Shown: positions 1 through 12,851 of the stretch, in pieces
How positions within the stretch are numbered: position 1 is the first letter of the stretch
Layout: each line of letters begins with the position of its first letter
NCBI GenBank assembly: GCA_963693315.1
Contig: OY856187.1
Location: 427,158,638-427,222,637 of the forward strand
Reading direction: 5' to 3'
DNA from: Diogma glabrata
Taxonomy: Eukaryota; Arthropoda; Insecta; Diptera; Cylindrotomidae
DNA length: 64,000 nucleotides
Notes under the pieces: model-generated
What the model was told of the DNA's origin: nothing
The model's input: the letters and a program-made list of their open reading frames with translations, nothing else
Database searches by the model: none
Made by a program: the position numbers and the translations under genes

Positions 1-602
1 AGCAAATTTTTTAATAAAATTTGCTGAAACAAAACAAATTGGGGTTGCCAATAATCCAACTAGTGGCACAATCCTTAATCTTTTGACGCACTTTCTTTCT
101 AAATGATAAAAGCCCACAAAGAAGAGTTATATGAAGGCTCGTTTCAGATAGAGGGTGCTACCGTTGACTGAATACAGTTCATCTGCCAGCAACCTTAAGA
201 TATCACCTTGGCTAGTATGATATCTTACTGCTATTTCCAGTGGTATAAGTGATATTTCACGTTAACTCGTATGTGAATAGCAGGCGGTACGCAGGGTTGT
301 CACACCCGTAGATCAGCAGTAAATAACATTTACAAAATAATAAAAACTGATCCCTCCATGCGGTCAAATTGATAAATTTTACTTGCATGTTCAGAAAAAC
401 CAGTTTTAGTAATTTCATTGTCACTGAATATATTTTCATTATTTTGTGATGCAAATACATTCCAGTTTTGTACCTTTAACTGTCTATATCCACTGTGCCT
501 CGCTCGCATTGTGAACTTTTGCTCGAAAATATACTACTACATTTAACACGTAAGCAATGAAGTACTATTAATTAATAGCAATAATTGACATTTGCTTATA
601 TA
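1..602. other. AT-rich non-coding stretch
   Basis: No coding region is recognisable here. A short dispersed motif (GTAC-C-GGG, then CACACCCGTAG, at 283-311) recurs at 8412-8439 and 23263-23290, so part of this stretch is probably old repeat DNA. Confidence 0.5.
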
Positions 603-1145
603 ATGGAATATTTTTTATCAGTTCTTGCATCTAGTACGGTTATCCTCACATATGGAATGGATCGAACGTATTTTTAGTTTGAAATAATGCTGTGTAACAC
701 AGAGCAATTAAATTTATCAGATACTCTAATCTTACTAATAAACTTGGTTTATTACAACATAGAAGAAATATTGCTAATTTGACAATTTTTTACAAATACA
801 TTATGGATAAACGTACTTCTAAGGAGTTCACATCAATTTTGCCCGAACCTGCAACCAATTAAACCTTCTTGCGTCATACCAGAGCTGCAGTAGCGGCCGA
901 CCTTTTTACGGTTTAAATAGTAAAGTGTAGAACTGTAGCCTTTCAGCGTGATTTTTTAACAGAGGCATTTTTGGAATTCGTTACCTGCGTGAGTTTTTTC
1001 TAATAAATAAATGCCGCAAATTTTAAAATGAATGCTCATAAATTTCTCAGGGGCAATATTTTAGAGTCCTTATCGTAGTTGGTATGGCCTCTTCGGATAT
1101 TCAGAGACATTAATTCATAATTTATTATAATTAGTACTATATACA
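603..1145 (+). pseudogene. Non-LTR retrotransposon, RT C-terminal remnant and 3' end (family L1a)
   Basis: This is a decayed fragment of the C-terminal part of a jockey/CR1-like reverse transcriptase. Frame-broken translation gives SHIW, then LLQHRRNIANLTIFYKYIMD, which matches SLQHRRNVADLTIFYRYIMD in the better copy at 19366. The shared 3' end follows (cttcggatattcagagac near 1094), and it also occurs at the end of the 19366 copy. Stops and frameshifts make it dead. The shared protein piece and shared 3' tail show that both are 5'-truncated copies of one family; the clade is inferred. Confidence 0.7.
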
Positions 1146-2509
1146 TGCCTAACTTTGAATAAAAAAAGAAATACGTCACAGCTTCTTCTAATAATTTAAT
1201 TTATCTATGATTTCTCAAAGATTCTAAATTTGTTGACAATAACAATGATAATTCAACAGCATTTAATCCAAAAATTAACCATAAAAAAAACGATTGTGTG
1301 GATACTGAATATAAAACAAAGAAACTTTTTATACAATAAAGTTAAAATATCCAGTAGCGTTGTTTATTTGACGGGAATATAAAAAAATAATTGGAATTCT
1401 TTACTCAAAATACTAAGATGCTTATCTTCATAAATTGTATTTCATATCTATCTTAAACTATAATCAATGAAAAAAGAGATTTCAGTGAGATAATATATAT
1501 TAATAACCATTTAGTTCTAACCCACTTGCGTTGCATATAAATGCTACCGCAGTTAAATTATATAGCATGTAGGCGTGTCTACTACCGAAAAATAAATATT
1601 AAATTTTAAGCCTCAGAAAACTATAATCATTTATATTTTTATAGCTCAAATTTAAATAAATAAACTAAGGAAAAAAAAGATAAAGAAAAGATAGTGCAAT
1701 GATGGCGCTTAGTAAGTATGAGTCAAAAAAAATTTTCTCGCGAAATGTAAAAATACCTATTTAGAAGAAATAGAAAATCATTTAATTTTTGCTCTATAAC
1801 GTGTGTTCCATTTACCACATTATCCTTTACCTTTACTCAAAGGTAAAGGATAATGTGGTTAATGGAAAATTTAAAAAAAACATACAGGAATTAAGAGCTA
1901 GTTTACACAAAACTCAGAATAATAGCACGTTGGATATAAACCGTCTTTGTACTATTTAGGAACACCACTAGCATATTTTAGAAAGTCAAATCATGTCTAA
2001 AAAATATAATATTAACACTATTGGCGAAAATTTAACATTCAATTTTAATGCTCTACAACATTGTCGCACCTGATATCGTTGTTTTTTTATAAATATTGTT
2101 ACGAAAAGTGCTCAGATGAAATTCGATGTAGTATGCCTAAAACATATTCTTTTATCTGTTTTACTCGTCACTCAGTTAGCGGCCAAACTACCGAAATCAT
2201 ACGCTGTCATAGTAATAGAATGTAGAGAAACTTCTTTGCCGAACTGCGTATATAAGGAATGATTTCCCGGAAGAAGAGTCTCGATGGGTTTAAGCTACAA
2301 AGGTTTAAAAATGGTCAACACCTCAGAACGCATGTTACTGTGAATCCCTGGGTATCATATGTGCTGTTGTGATACATTTTGTAATTTTTACTACTAACAC
2401 TTATAGTAAAGAAAAACACATTCGAAATTTGTCTCTGAATTTGTTTAAACCGTTTTTGTTTTTTGGACACATTCTCTTATTTTATAGTCAATAAAAATAT
2501 AGTTCTTAC
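1146..2509. other. AT-rich stretch without genes
   Basis: I see only stop-rich AT-rich sequence here, apart from the small hairpin at 1808-1865. Confidence 0.5.
1808..1865. repeat. Near-perfect short hairpin
   Basis: Arms such as accacattatccttta and taaaggataatgtggt fold back over a loop of about 4 bases. The stem is about 26 bp. The loop is small for a microRNA precursor and no other copy is seen. Confidence 0.7.
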
Positions 2510-2511
2510 TT

Positions 2512-3322
2512 CCCATACAAGGTTGTACAACTGATCCAGTAATGGTCCATTACTGGCGGCCAGTAATGCAGCAATGGGCGAGTACTGGCAACCACGACTG
2601 GGCCATTAACATAATTTTGCTGGATGATAACTTCGGACAATAAATGGTTGCCATTCTTGGGCCACATACTGGCAACCATGACTGGGCCGTTAAAAAAATA
2701 TACATTATTATCATATGTAAATTTAAATAAATTAAATACAAACTAATTTAAAATAAAATAAAAATGACGGAAAAAATTCAAAACTCCCCATACAACTGGT
2801 TCAGTTGCAAGAATGGCTGAGTAATGGCAAACACCGCCCTGACTCCGCCAGTACTCCGCCATTAAAAAAAATATAAAATAATATTTTTTATACATAAATT
2901 TAAATAAATTATTTACAAAATAATTAAAATAAAATAGAAATGAAAATAAATTAAAACATATACCAACCTTTTCTTTATTACCATAGTCTTTCAACCGACA
3001 AGGCGATAACTAAACTATATGTGAAATTTTTCAAACTATGTATTTCTAAAAGGGATAATACTCTAGTGAAATTTTAAAAAAATGACAGATCGGCAAATTC
3101 ATGGCTACAGTACTGGCCCAATAACAATAGCCAAGTAATATTTACCATTCATGGGCCAGTGCTTGGCCATTCAAAGATAACAATATACTGGCTATTTTCT
3201 GTAAACCATAGATCGGCCGATGGTTGGTTCTAGTATTGGCCCAGTAACAATAGCCAAGTACTGTTAACCATTAATGGACCAGTGCTTGGCCGTATGTCAA
3301 TGTCTGGCAAAACCTACTTGGG
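2512..3322 (-). mobile_element. Family B non-autonomous DNA transposon (copy B1), 2-bp duplication TT
   Basis: Both ends start with CCCA read inward (CCCATACAAGGTTGTA on the plus side, CCCAAGTAGGTTTTGCC on the minus side), and TT flanks each side (2510-2511, 3323-3324). The subterminal zones are filled with variants of tggccagtactgg, cttggccatta and aataacaatagcc. The same order of blocks, reversed, occurs at 30880-41668 and 61951-62491. An internal core (about 2960-3090) is shared with family A. No transposase is encoded, so the element would depend on an enzyme supplied elsewhere. The superfamily is not assigned. Confidence 0.8.
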
Positions 3323-3539
3323 TTGAACCCTTGATTCTCGCAAATTAATCTTTACTGCTACTTCTTCCCTCATCAAAGTGTTGGGATATCTGGTTTTATT
3401 AAACAATGATTCTAATAAATCTAGTTGTACTCTATTAAACGTTGTTCGTTCTCTTAGTTATTTCCTTTGATTTCCTAAAAAGTAAGTAAAAAGAAAATAA
3501 GTACATTTCCAACCAATAAACAACAATTATAAAGTCCAA
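3323..3539. other. Short non-coding gap between repeats
   Basis: No gene or recognisable repeat is seen between the family B copy and the start of repeat Q. Confidence 0.4.
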
Positions 3540-4060
3540 GAGGCAGATATATTCGCTAGAAATAGGTAGATTTTGTAATCAGACAGTTTTGTGTACAAAT
3601 AAATGTGTGTAGTTTAAATAAAAACTTTAAGTAGAAACAAAATAATTCAAAAAAATTATCAAACTATATTAAATACATTATCCGAAACAACTTTATCAAT
3701 GCAATTTCGGAACAGTTTTATTTAATATGGTTAAAACTACTTTAAATAACATATTAAATCCACCAAAGAGCAAATTAACGTTCTCACTACGTCACACCTA
3801 CAATACCACCACACATAATATATAATCAAAAATTATCAATCAACTTTTACACCTCCAAAATACAAATATCTATCAATTTAGGAAAACTTTTGTAAACGTG
3901 TAATCAATATATATTTGGAACGAAAAAATTTCCAATTTTTCCAAATTTTCTAAGAGTTTTAATTCAAACGAATAATGAATGATTCAACTTTGTTTTTATT
4001 TTTATTTAAATTTAATACATAAAACTCGCGAAAAAAAAAACTCAAAAATAAAAATAAAAA
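3540..4060 (+). repeat. Repeat Q, partial copy
   Basis: About 500 bases beginning at gatatattcgctagaaatag align with the start of the next, longer copy (4066) and with 12852 and the reverse of 49104. Shared landmarks are cgctagaaatag, cagttttgtgtacaaat and aaatccaccaaag. The repeat is non-coding and its class is unknown. Confidence 0.75.
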
Positions 4061-4065
4061 AGTTC

Positions 4066-5528
<1,463 letters not shown>

Positions 5529-5571
5529 GGGTTAAACCAAATAGCGAAAATGTTTAATGCAAGGTAGATTG

Positions 5572-6472
5572 CTAGTAGCTCTCTATCAAACGCAGAATAT
5601 TTTGCTTCAGTAGAGTGAGTTTCCTAGAGAAAAATGCAAGTGGCTCCCAACATCCATTGTTGTACTGTTGTAGTACAGCTCCGAGTGCAGTGTTCGAAGC
5701 GTCTGATGTTATGTTGAACTGTGTATTGTCCAACGGATGTGCTAAAAGAGTAGCGGCGGCAAGAGATTCTTTGACCTTAATAAAAGACTCGTTACAGTCT
5801 TCTGGCCAAGAAAAATTCGATTTGTTCTTACCTTTTTTAATCAATAATGCCAAATGCCCGTAAATAGGCGCTAACAATTCGGCTAAACGTGGTATGAAGC
5901 GGTGATAATAATTCACCATACCTACGAATTGCTGTATTTGGCGGATTGATGTTGGAGCTTGGAAGTTGGAGATGGCAGTAACTCTATCTTTCGATGGGAG
6001 TATGCCGTTTTCCGAAATTGAGTGGCTCAAAAAATCAAGTGATTTTTGGCCGAAGATGCATTTTGAAGCTTTAATATTTATGCCATATTCAGTTAGGCGA
6101 GTGAAAAGTTTCTCCAAGTGCAGAAGATGTTCTGCTTTGGAGCGGCTAGCTGTGAGGATATCATCTATATAGACGAAGACGAAATCCAGTTCATTTGTAA
6201 CTTCGTTTCGTTCTTTCGTTCGTTCCTTCGTTCCTTTGTAACTTCGAAGAGCTGGAATGTCTGTGCTGAGTTTCGTAAACCGTAAGGCATACGAGTGAAC
6301 TCGAACAATCCAAAAGGTGTAGTTATAGCTGTTTTGTGAATATCCTCATCTGCCATAGGTATCTGGAGATAAGCTTTTACCAGATCTATTTCTGAAAAAA
6401 TTTTGCATCCTGCTAGTTGCAAGGAAAAATTTTGTATATTTGGGATGGAATATCTATCCGGAACAGTAGCAG
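5572..6472 (-). pseudogene. RT C-terminal part and RNase H of the CsRN1-like element
   Basis: The frame 6117-5572 carries the RT connection and the RNase H start (QFVGMVNYYHRFIP, then ITSDASNTALGAVLQQ, then LAFFSRKL). Just upstream the catalytic VYIDDIL is read at about 6150-6170. The block [20 protein letters not shown] with [15 protein letters not shown] lies at 6422-6260. Between these blocks a small insertion of cgtt-rich sequence (about 6190-6240), flanked by a duplicated tttgtaacttcg, breaks the RT frame. A histidine usually found in the motif LGH is replaced (LSH). The remnant is not functional. Confidence 0.85.
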
Positions 6473-7496
6473 CTAGAGCTTTCAGTTATTCGACATTTTG
6501 AGCTATCCGAATATCGAATAACCTTTTCTTTAAATATCCGAATATTCGGTTAGTATTCGAATAGTAAAAGAAGTACTGAGAGCTATGAATAAAATCAAAC
6601 AGGTTTAACATATTATGCATTTTATTTTATTGAAATATGCATTTAAAAAGAGAGTGCATTTAGATGTTTAGTTTTTAGGCTACTTCTTATTTTAGATATC
6701 CCGCCGTAGAGAAACCCCTTTCAGTTTTTATTGAAATGGGGCTGATAGTCAATAGAGTATTATTTAAATTATCTAATTTATCTGTTCTTTTTTGAACGAA
6801 TTTAAATAACAAAAATGTTTTTTTAAACTATTAACTGCCATTATCATTACCACTGTTACTGTATCTCGTGTCGTGGAATCGGTAATTGAGCTAATCGCTA
6901 GTTGCAGCTTTTGTTGCAATATATTTTTACTTTGATTGTTGACTGCAAAAGCGTCATTTATATTACAAGATACCTGCAACTGGTTATCACCGTTTTCATC
7001 GCTATGATCTGGTACATCTTTGAATGCAGAGGAGGCGAGAAAGTTTTCACCACAGCAGTTTTCTTTGCGTAATCGAAACATTCGTTCGATTGTGGTATAA
7101 CTTCAGTGTCAAGATACAGAAATAAGGTTATTAAGGTTGTTTTGTTTCTTTTCTGCTCCATTCGTTTCCTAATTTCGTTGAGTAAGATTTTACTTCAATC
7201 ACTGTTCAGTTCCGTTGGAGAAGTAAATAAGAATTTGCATATGCCTTCGGCTGTCATAAGTGTTGAATTTTTTTCGCTAAGTCAAGCACTTTTTGTAATA
7301 AAATTATTTCCCTCAAAATATTGAAATTTCTTAGTTTCGAAGTTTGAAAAAGGAATGATGGGATGGAAAACCATATATTTTGGGAGATAAAAATATCCGA
7401 ATATTCGCGTATAAATATACGAATAACGAATACTTAAAATATACCCATATTAATCGGATATTCGAATACTCGAACATTCGGATTTGAATGCTCTAG
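6473..7496 (-). mobile_element. hAT-type DNA transposon remnant with 8-bp target duplication
   Basis: Terminal inverted repeats CTAGAGC(A/T)TTCA lie at both ends. The flanks are agtagcag (6465-6472) and actagcag (7497-7504), an 8-bp duplication with one mismatch, as hAT elements make. Removing the insert restores the RT reading (QLNAA, then TVPDRYSIP). On the minus strand a degenerate hAT C-terminal dimerisation motif, near TERGFSTAGYL, is read at about 6685-6730. Upstream frames (7161-6773) are probably decayed transposase. AT-rich subterminal tracts repeat ccgaatattcg. The assignment rests on the duplication length and this short motif. Confidence 0.75.
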
Positions 7497-8383
7497 ACTA
7501 GCAGCATTAAGCTGTCTGTAGTCTCCACAAGGTCGCCAGTCCTTGTCCTTTTTCTGAACCATGTGCAAAGGGGAGGAGACAGGAGAATTAGAAGGACGAC
7601 AAATACCTAGTTCCACCATATGTTCAAATTCGGTCTTTGCTGTTTTAAGTTTCGCCGGGTCCAAGCGTCTAGGATTAATGGACGGAGATGTTTTCCATTA
7701 GTCACAATGTAATGCTTTACATTGTGCTTAATTGGGAGGCCATAGTTTGGTGCCTCGGTAAGTGACGAAAACTTTTTCAGGAGAGTGTCGAATTGATTGT
7801 CGACGCTGAAATGTTTAGGAGTAGGCGTATTACAGTTGGTTGTAATTGCATTCACATGAAGAGATGTTTTTGAATCGATTAACTTCCGGTGTTTGAGGTC
7901 GACCAAAATGTCATAATTTGAGAGGAAATCAGCACCTATTATATGCCTGTTAACATCTGCCAGTATGAAAGTGTGTGTGAATGTACGCCTAAGTCCGATA
8001 TTAAGTTTTAACAGCTTAGTACCATATGTGGGAATTGCTGTACCATTAGCAGCAGTTAGCGTTTGGACGGGATCTTTATTGCCGTGTGGAAATGTAGTAT
8101 GGGGTAGTACTGAGACTTCAGCACCACTATCGATCAAAAACTGTAACAAGTTTTTATCGTCCCTAACAAAAAGACGGCGTGAATTGCAGATCCCACTGTA
8201 GCATGATGTAGCAGTGTGAGTAGTTCGATCACCCATTTGACAGTCCATGTCTGCTGCTTCATGAAACATTAAATTATCTTTAACAAAATTTTTTATGGTG
8301 CTTCGACTTGGAACGGTAAATATGTTAGATGTATCATTGGCAAGTGATACCCCACTGCTATTGCTTGTGGTACATGATCTCAC
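7497..8383 (-). pseudogene. Protease and RT N-terminal part of the CsRN1-like element
   Basis: The 258-residue frame 8383-7607 holds an aspartic protease of retropepsin type: the catalytic DSGA lies in FLIDSGAEVSVLP, and the conserved IIGADFL...DILVDL flap and core follow. A frameshift near 7660 moves the reading to the start of RT (LDPAKLKTAKTEFEHM, then SSPLHMVQKKD, then WRPCGDYRQLNAA), which ends at the hAT insertion. Gag is not recognisable upstream. The remnant is inactive. Confidence 0.85.
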
Positions 8384-8400
8384 GTTAACTCATTACCCAT

Positions 8401-11162
8401 CAACAGGGATTGGAGTACGCGGGATTTTCATACCCGTAGACCAAAAATAAAAAAAATCCAAATCAACAAAACATGATAACAGGATTCCGTGTTTTATTGA
8501 TTAATCCCGGCACATATGACGATCCCGTAATCCCGGGCTTAACTCGCATTAATATCGGGATCGCGGAATCGTAAAAATGTGTCGGGATGCCGGGATTCAA
8601 GATTCCAGATTGCAATTCCCAGTCTTAAATGCTCCAAAAATGTAGCGTAGGATATTACGCTCAAACACAGATAATTACGATTCATCATTTTGTATAAGGG
8701 TTCACGTTTGTAACCAATACATCACCACCGTTCTAATCAATGTCTGGTATAACTTGAGTTTGGGGTAAGTTGACGCATACGGTGATCCAAGGAGAGAGGA
8801 TTAATTCAGTAGAAGCATATTTAATACAAAAATGATTTTATTGTTTCAATTGACAATACATCGATATCTCTCAAATTGCACTCTGTCCTAATATCCCGAA
8901 AAACATTTTCACATCGAGAGAAGCATATTGATAAAGATATCACCAACTCCCGAAAATAACTATACACAACAAAATACTGTCTTAAATTAAATCAGCATGA
9001 ATATTTACTAATTATCAGTGAATATTGACTATTCATCATAGTACCAATCATATGACTGCAAAGCAGTGAAAATCTACTGAATGAATCATTGATCTCTAAC
9101 TTTTGCAAGAGGTAATGCACTGCGCATGCGGCCCTTTATTATACGAATGACTGATTTTTCATAAGAATGACTCATATTTTATTGATTTATCAATAAACTG
9201 ATATAAAACCACTGTTTTGACAGTTTTTATCATAGTTAGTGACTGAAAAAATCTAGTTACTGAAGTACTTATTTCACTGATTTTAAGTAAGTATGGATGA
9301 TAATTTGAACTGCTAAACTTTTCTGCAATCGTTTGACTTTATTGCTTGTTGAGTATAACTTGTTTGTAATATTCTTACTTTTAGTTGTTTATGTACCAAG
9401 TACAAAACTTCGTTAACCTTGTATAATGCAATATTGCGCATTATTATTATGTATTATTGACATGAGCAGGGTCGGTACCAAGTACAAAACTTCATTAAGC
9501 TTCTATGTTTTTAATTTATAAAGCGTATAACTGTTTGTCTGTTACTGGTTCACTTTATTTTACTCGAAGGACCATGAACAAACCTTCAATAACTGGTTAA
9601 CCCAATTTCCACTGATAGGAGCTAGACAGTTAGATTTTTACTGGAAGGTTGTAAATGAGAACTATAAATAAAATGTTTTTGGTTTTACTGTTAAATTAAT
9701 TTTATTTATTTTTAGTAATATATTTTCTTTAAGTACACGATATTAACTTTGTTTACATATTACATAAATTTAAACAAAACATAGAAATTTAACTACTTTA
9801 ATATTATTAGTGCAATATGGCATTATTATATATTATAGACATAAGCAGGGTCGGTTGCGATATTTTTGTCTCTTAAGGTTTCAATGCATACCATTGACCA
9901 CATAACTTTTTCCTGTATGTAGTAAATCAACCAATCATGAAAGCTTAGCATATCACCAGATACACGTTTAGTCGTTTTCTTTTAATAAGCATTCCTAAAA
10001 TCGTTAATTAACGACAGTGTCTGAATCGAAAATTCCAAAAAAATAGCACATTTGCGAAAAGGCGGTCTTCATCGTCAGTTAAGTTAGGGCGATAACTTGT
10101 GCTAGAACGTCAACACTGGTTGTGAAACATAATTCCTGATTCACAGTTTCTCAAATTTAAAGGTTTTTGTTGCTATAGTAATGTTTGCTTTATGAGGCAG
10201 GCAAGAAAATATTCAGCAAAATCAAAAAATGGAATAATTCGTTATAACTTGAAAAGGCCTTTAATTTTCGATAATATTAACCAAATTTTTTCGAGAAATA
10301 AAAATCTTAAAAGCTAAAAAATAAAATATCTCGAGAGTTTAAAATATACGCATATAGAAACTTTTTCGAGACATTCAGGAGAAGATATTTTATTTTCGAA
10401 TAAAGAAGTAAATGGTGATAAATGGAAATGATCCGTCGCACAAAACATTTGACTTTGTATTTTTAAGCACAGTTTATTCATTATGTGTACGACCAAAACA
10501 TTTTTGTATCACTTGCTTTTATAAGATTATTGTCTGTGATTCATAGAAGATTAAGATTTATTTTGATATTTTTTGAACTCATTTCTTTGAATAATTCAAT
10601 AAAATTTTAGTGGCATTTAAAACGGATTTCGAAATTTTAATTAAAAATTGATATCTAGTCGATGACTGTGCTCAATTTATAAAAGATTACATTTAAGTCA
10701 AAGAACAGATAAAAAAATTCAAACCAACTGATCAATCTAGCAAACTTTATATCGTGTTTTGTGGCACTAACGAGAAGAGACCTTGAGTTATGATTGTAGC
10801 TATAGAGTTTCAATGTTGAAAAAAAAAAATTATTACTATGGAGTTTATTTGGGAGGATTATTTCATTTTCTTCTTTAATGTCTAAATTAAACTTGAATCT
10901 GGGTATTGTAATAGTTTTGTATTGTATTCAAACTTTAATCAAAAAATATTTATCTGTAATTGTTTTCATCTTAATATAATACTATAAGTGAGTTTTAAAA
11001 AATAATTTTTTTTAAATATGTAGTAGCAACATAATGTAATGCAACGCGGTATTAGAAATAAAAAAGGAAGACCACACAAGCGACGAAAATTACGCATATC
11101 AGCACTTAAAGAATGTAGTTTTAACCATTTAGGAATACCATCTATAAGAAAAGTACAACGAA
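8401..11162. other. Non-coding region with scattered repeats
   Basis: The dispersed motif ggagtacgcggg...cccgtag lies at 8412-8439. An imperfect inverted repeat rich in tcccg occurs at about 8493-8582 (atcccggcacat pairs with atgtgtcgggat, and cgatcccg with cgggatcg). Direct repeats gtaccaagtacaaaacttc occur at 9391 and 9473, and the block tgacatgagcagggtcggt near 9458 recurs with changes near 9839. A short lysine- and arginine-rich frame (RGIRNKKGRPHKRRKLRIS, about 11044-11160) abuts the next transposon; I do not recognise it. Confidence 0.5.
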
Positions 11163-11770
11163 CCCGAGCAGAAATTAGTTAGGGAAAACTTGAATACGGT
11201 CAGGGCGTGATCAGGCCCTGGTCAGTTCTACAAGGGCAATCCCTATTAGGGCACTCTGATGTGGGTCTGTTCCGGGCGTGATTTAGAATACCCTTATAGG
11301 GTTAACCTTACTTGAATATATCCGGCCCTGATCAGGTTTTTCGTAATGGATCCCTAGCTGAAATTTCAATTTGTTAAAATTCACTAGAGTATTATCCTTT
11401 TTAGAAATATGTAGTTAAAATCGTTTCATGCATGTTTTAGCTATCGCTTCTCGGCTGAAAGACTATAATAATAGTGATTAAAGTAGTATGTATGTTTTAA
11501 TTTTTCCATGGTAATTTTTTTATTTTAATTTCATTAATTTAAGTATATAATATTTAAATATATATCAGGGTCTGGTCCGGATATTCCAATCAGGGCCTGA
11601 TCCGATTATCTCAATCGGGGTCTGATCCGGTAGTCCCAATCAGGGCCTGATTGGAGAAAAGCGTTACACTCATGATCAGGACCCAATCAGGCTGCCCTAC
11701 CAATGCTTGATCCGGACTAGGGCAAACCTGATCAGGACCTTACTTGAGCCCTGATAAATTTCTGCTCGGG
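11163..11770 (+). mobile_element. Family A non-autonomous DNA transposon (copy A1), 2-bp duplication AA
   Basis: The inverted ends CCCGAGCAGAAATTA and TAAATTTCTGCTCGGG are flanked by AA (11161-11162, 11771-11772). Both subterminal zones are packed with variants of cagggcctgatccg and ctgatcagg. The central block (about 11375-11510) contains cactagagtattatcc and atcgcttctcggctgaaag, shared with family B. No coding capacity is seen. The second copy is 16114-18327. Confidence 0.85.
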
Positions 11771-12760
11771 AAATAAGCATAACAAACCAAACCTTATTTT
11801 ATCTAGCGTGGCAAATAAACCAAAAAATTAAATTTAAAATCGCTGTGCGAGTCTTCTACAAACAAAAGTAGAATGCCGGAAGTTGGTATGCAAAATTATT
11901 AAAAACCGAATATAGCAAGTTTCAACAAAATTGAATGTCAGAACTAAGGTTATTTAAGTTTCAAATAAACAGTTGTTCAGACATTTCTTTCCTAATATTA
12001 CTTTGTCAAATTTGTCGAATGATCCAGATTGTCCGCATATTCATGGGAACTTGAATGCGTTTGTGGATCATATATCCTATCAAAGTTCCATCAAGATCTT
12101 GACGTTACAAAAATAAAACAACACTATTTTTCCACGTTTTCATTAAAAACGCAACAAATAAGATATAAACTGTTTCTTCATATTTTATTTTAAGTAGCCG
12201 ACATGATGAGAAACAAAATAATGGCTCAATGACCTTGATAGAATTTTTCATTCTCATGATATTTGCTAAAGATGTTTTTCAATTTTTTTCGAAATCACTA
12301 AAAACAAATGTTCCGATCTCGGTAGAAAAGAATTGAGCTCTAAATTACGTCATGACGGATCGATTGTGATAACCTCCATTTAAATCAGTTCATCTATTCA
12401 TAAGAAAGCTTTGGGCAAAATTTTGTTCTCATACAAATATACACAGACATGTAGACTGTCAACCAAAAATATCCTAAACAGCTTTCAAGCGTGCTGAAAT
12501 GGGAAGATATAATAAATATGCCGATGTAGACAATCTGCCCAAGCCCCAAATACAAGAACTTCCTATATGGCAAAATTAAATAAGTGAAATACTTTTACTT
12601 TATATTTTAATTGAAAATGGAAAATGTGAATTTAAGGTTTATTAAACCTTAAGCTATAGAATACGACAGAAAAAAACATGACATGATCTAAATATCAAAT
12701 GCCAATTTTTCTAATATTAGTTACAAAGTACAAGTCGGGTGGTAATCGAATCGCCTACAC
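11771..12760. other. Non-coding stretch
   Basis: About 1 kb of AT-rich sequence with no recognisable gene, repeat end or domain. Confidence 0.5.
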
Positions 12761-12846
12761 CAGGGATGGCGAACCTGTTTCAGTACGCGTGCCAAAAAAT
12801 ATAATCTATTTTTATAAAATTGCTCACGTGCCAAGCTATTTGTAAT
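12761..12846. mobile_element. hAT-like terminal fragment
   Basis: The start cagggatggcgaacctgttt, with acgcgtgcc and cacgtgcc shortly inside, is typical of a hAT transposon end. Only one end is present before repeat Q begins. Assignment rests on this short similarity. Confidence 0.5.
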
Positions 12847-12851
12847 ATTAA

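Larger units (their letters stand above)
5530..8400 (-). mobile_element. Decayed Ty3/Gypsy retrotransposon (CsRN1-like), split by a hAT insertion
   Basis: Read on the minus strand, protease, RT and RNase H follow in the normal retrotransposon order from about 8383 to 5572. A 1024-bp insertion (6473-7496) interrupts the RT. Integrase and LTRs are missing: the 3' side stops at the (TA)n array and the 5' side at repeat material near 8400. The clade is inferred from the protease context RLFVRD...LIDSGAEVSVLP and the RNase H style. The frames are broken, so the element is inactive. Confidence 0.8.

Noticed and set aside
1808..1865. MicroRNA precursor
   Set aside because: The stem is good but the loop is only about 4 bases and no conservation or star-strand evidence is available.
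11443..11456. Functional U2 snRNA gene
   Set aside because: Only the first 13 bases match exactly; the Sm site and the later stem loops are missing, and the stretch lies inside a transposon core.
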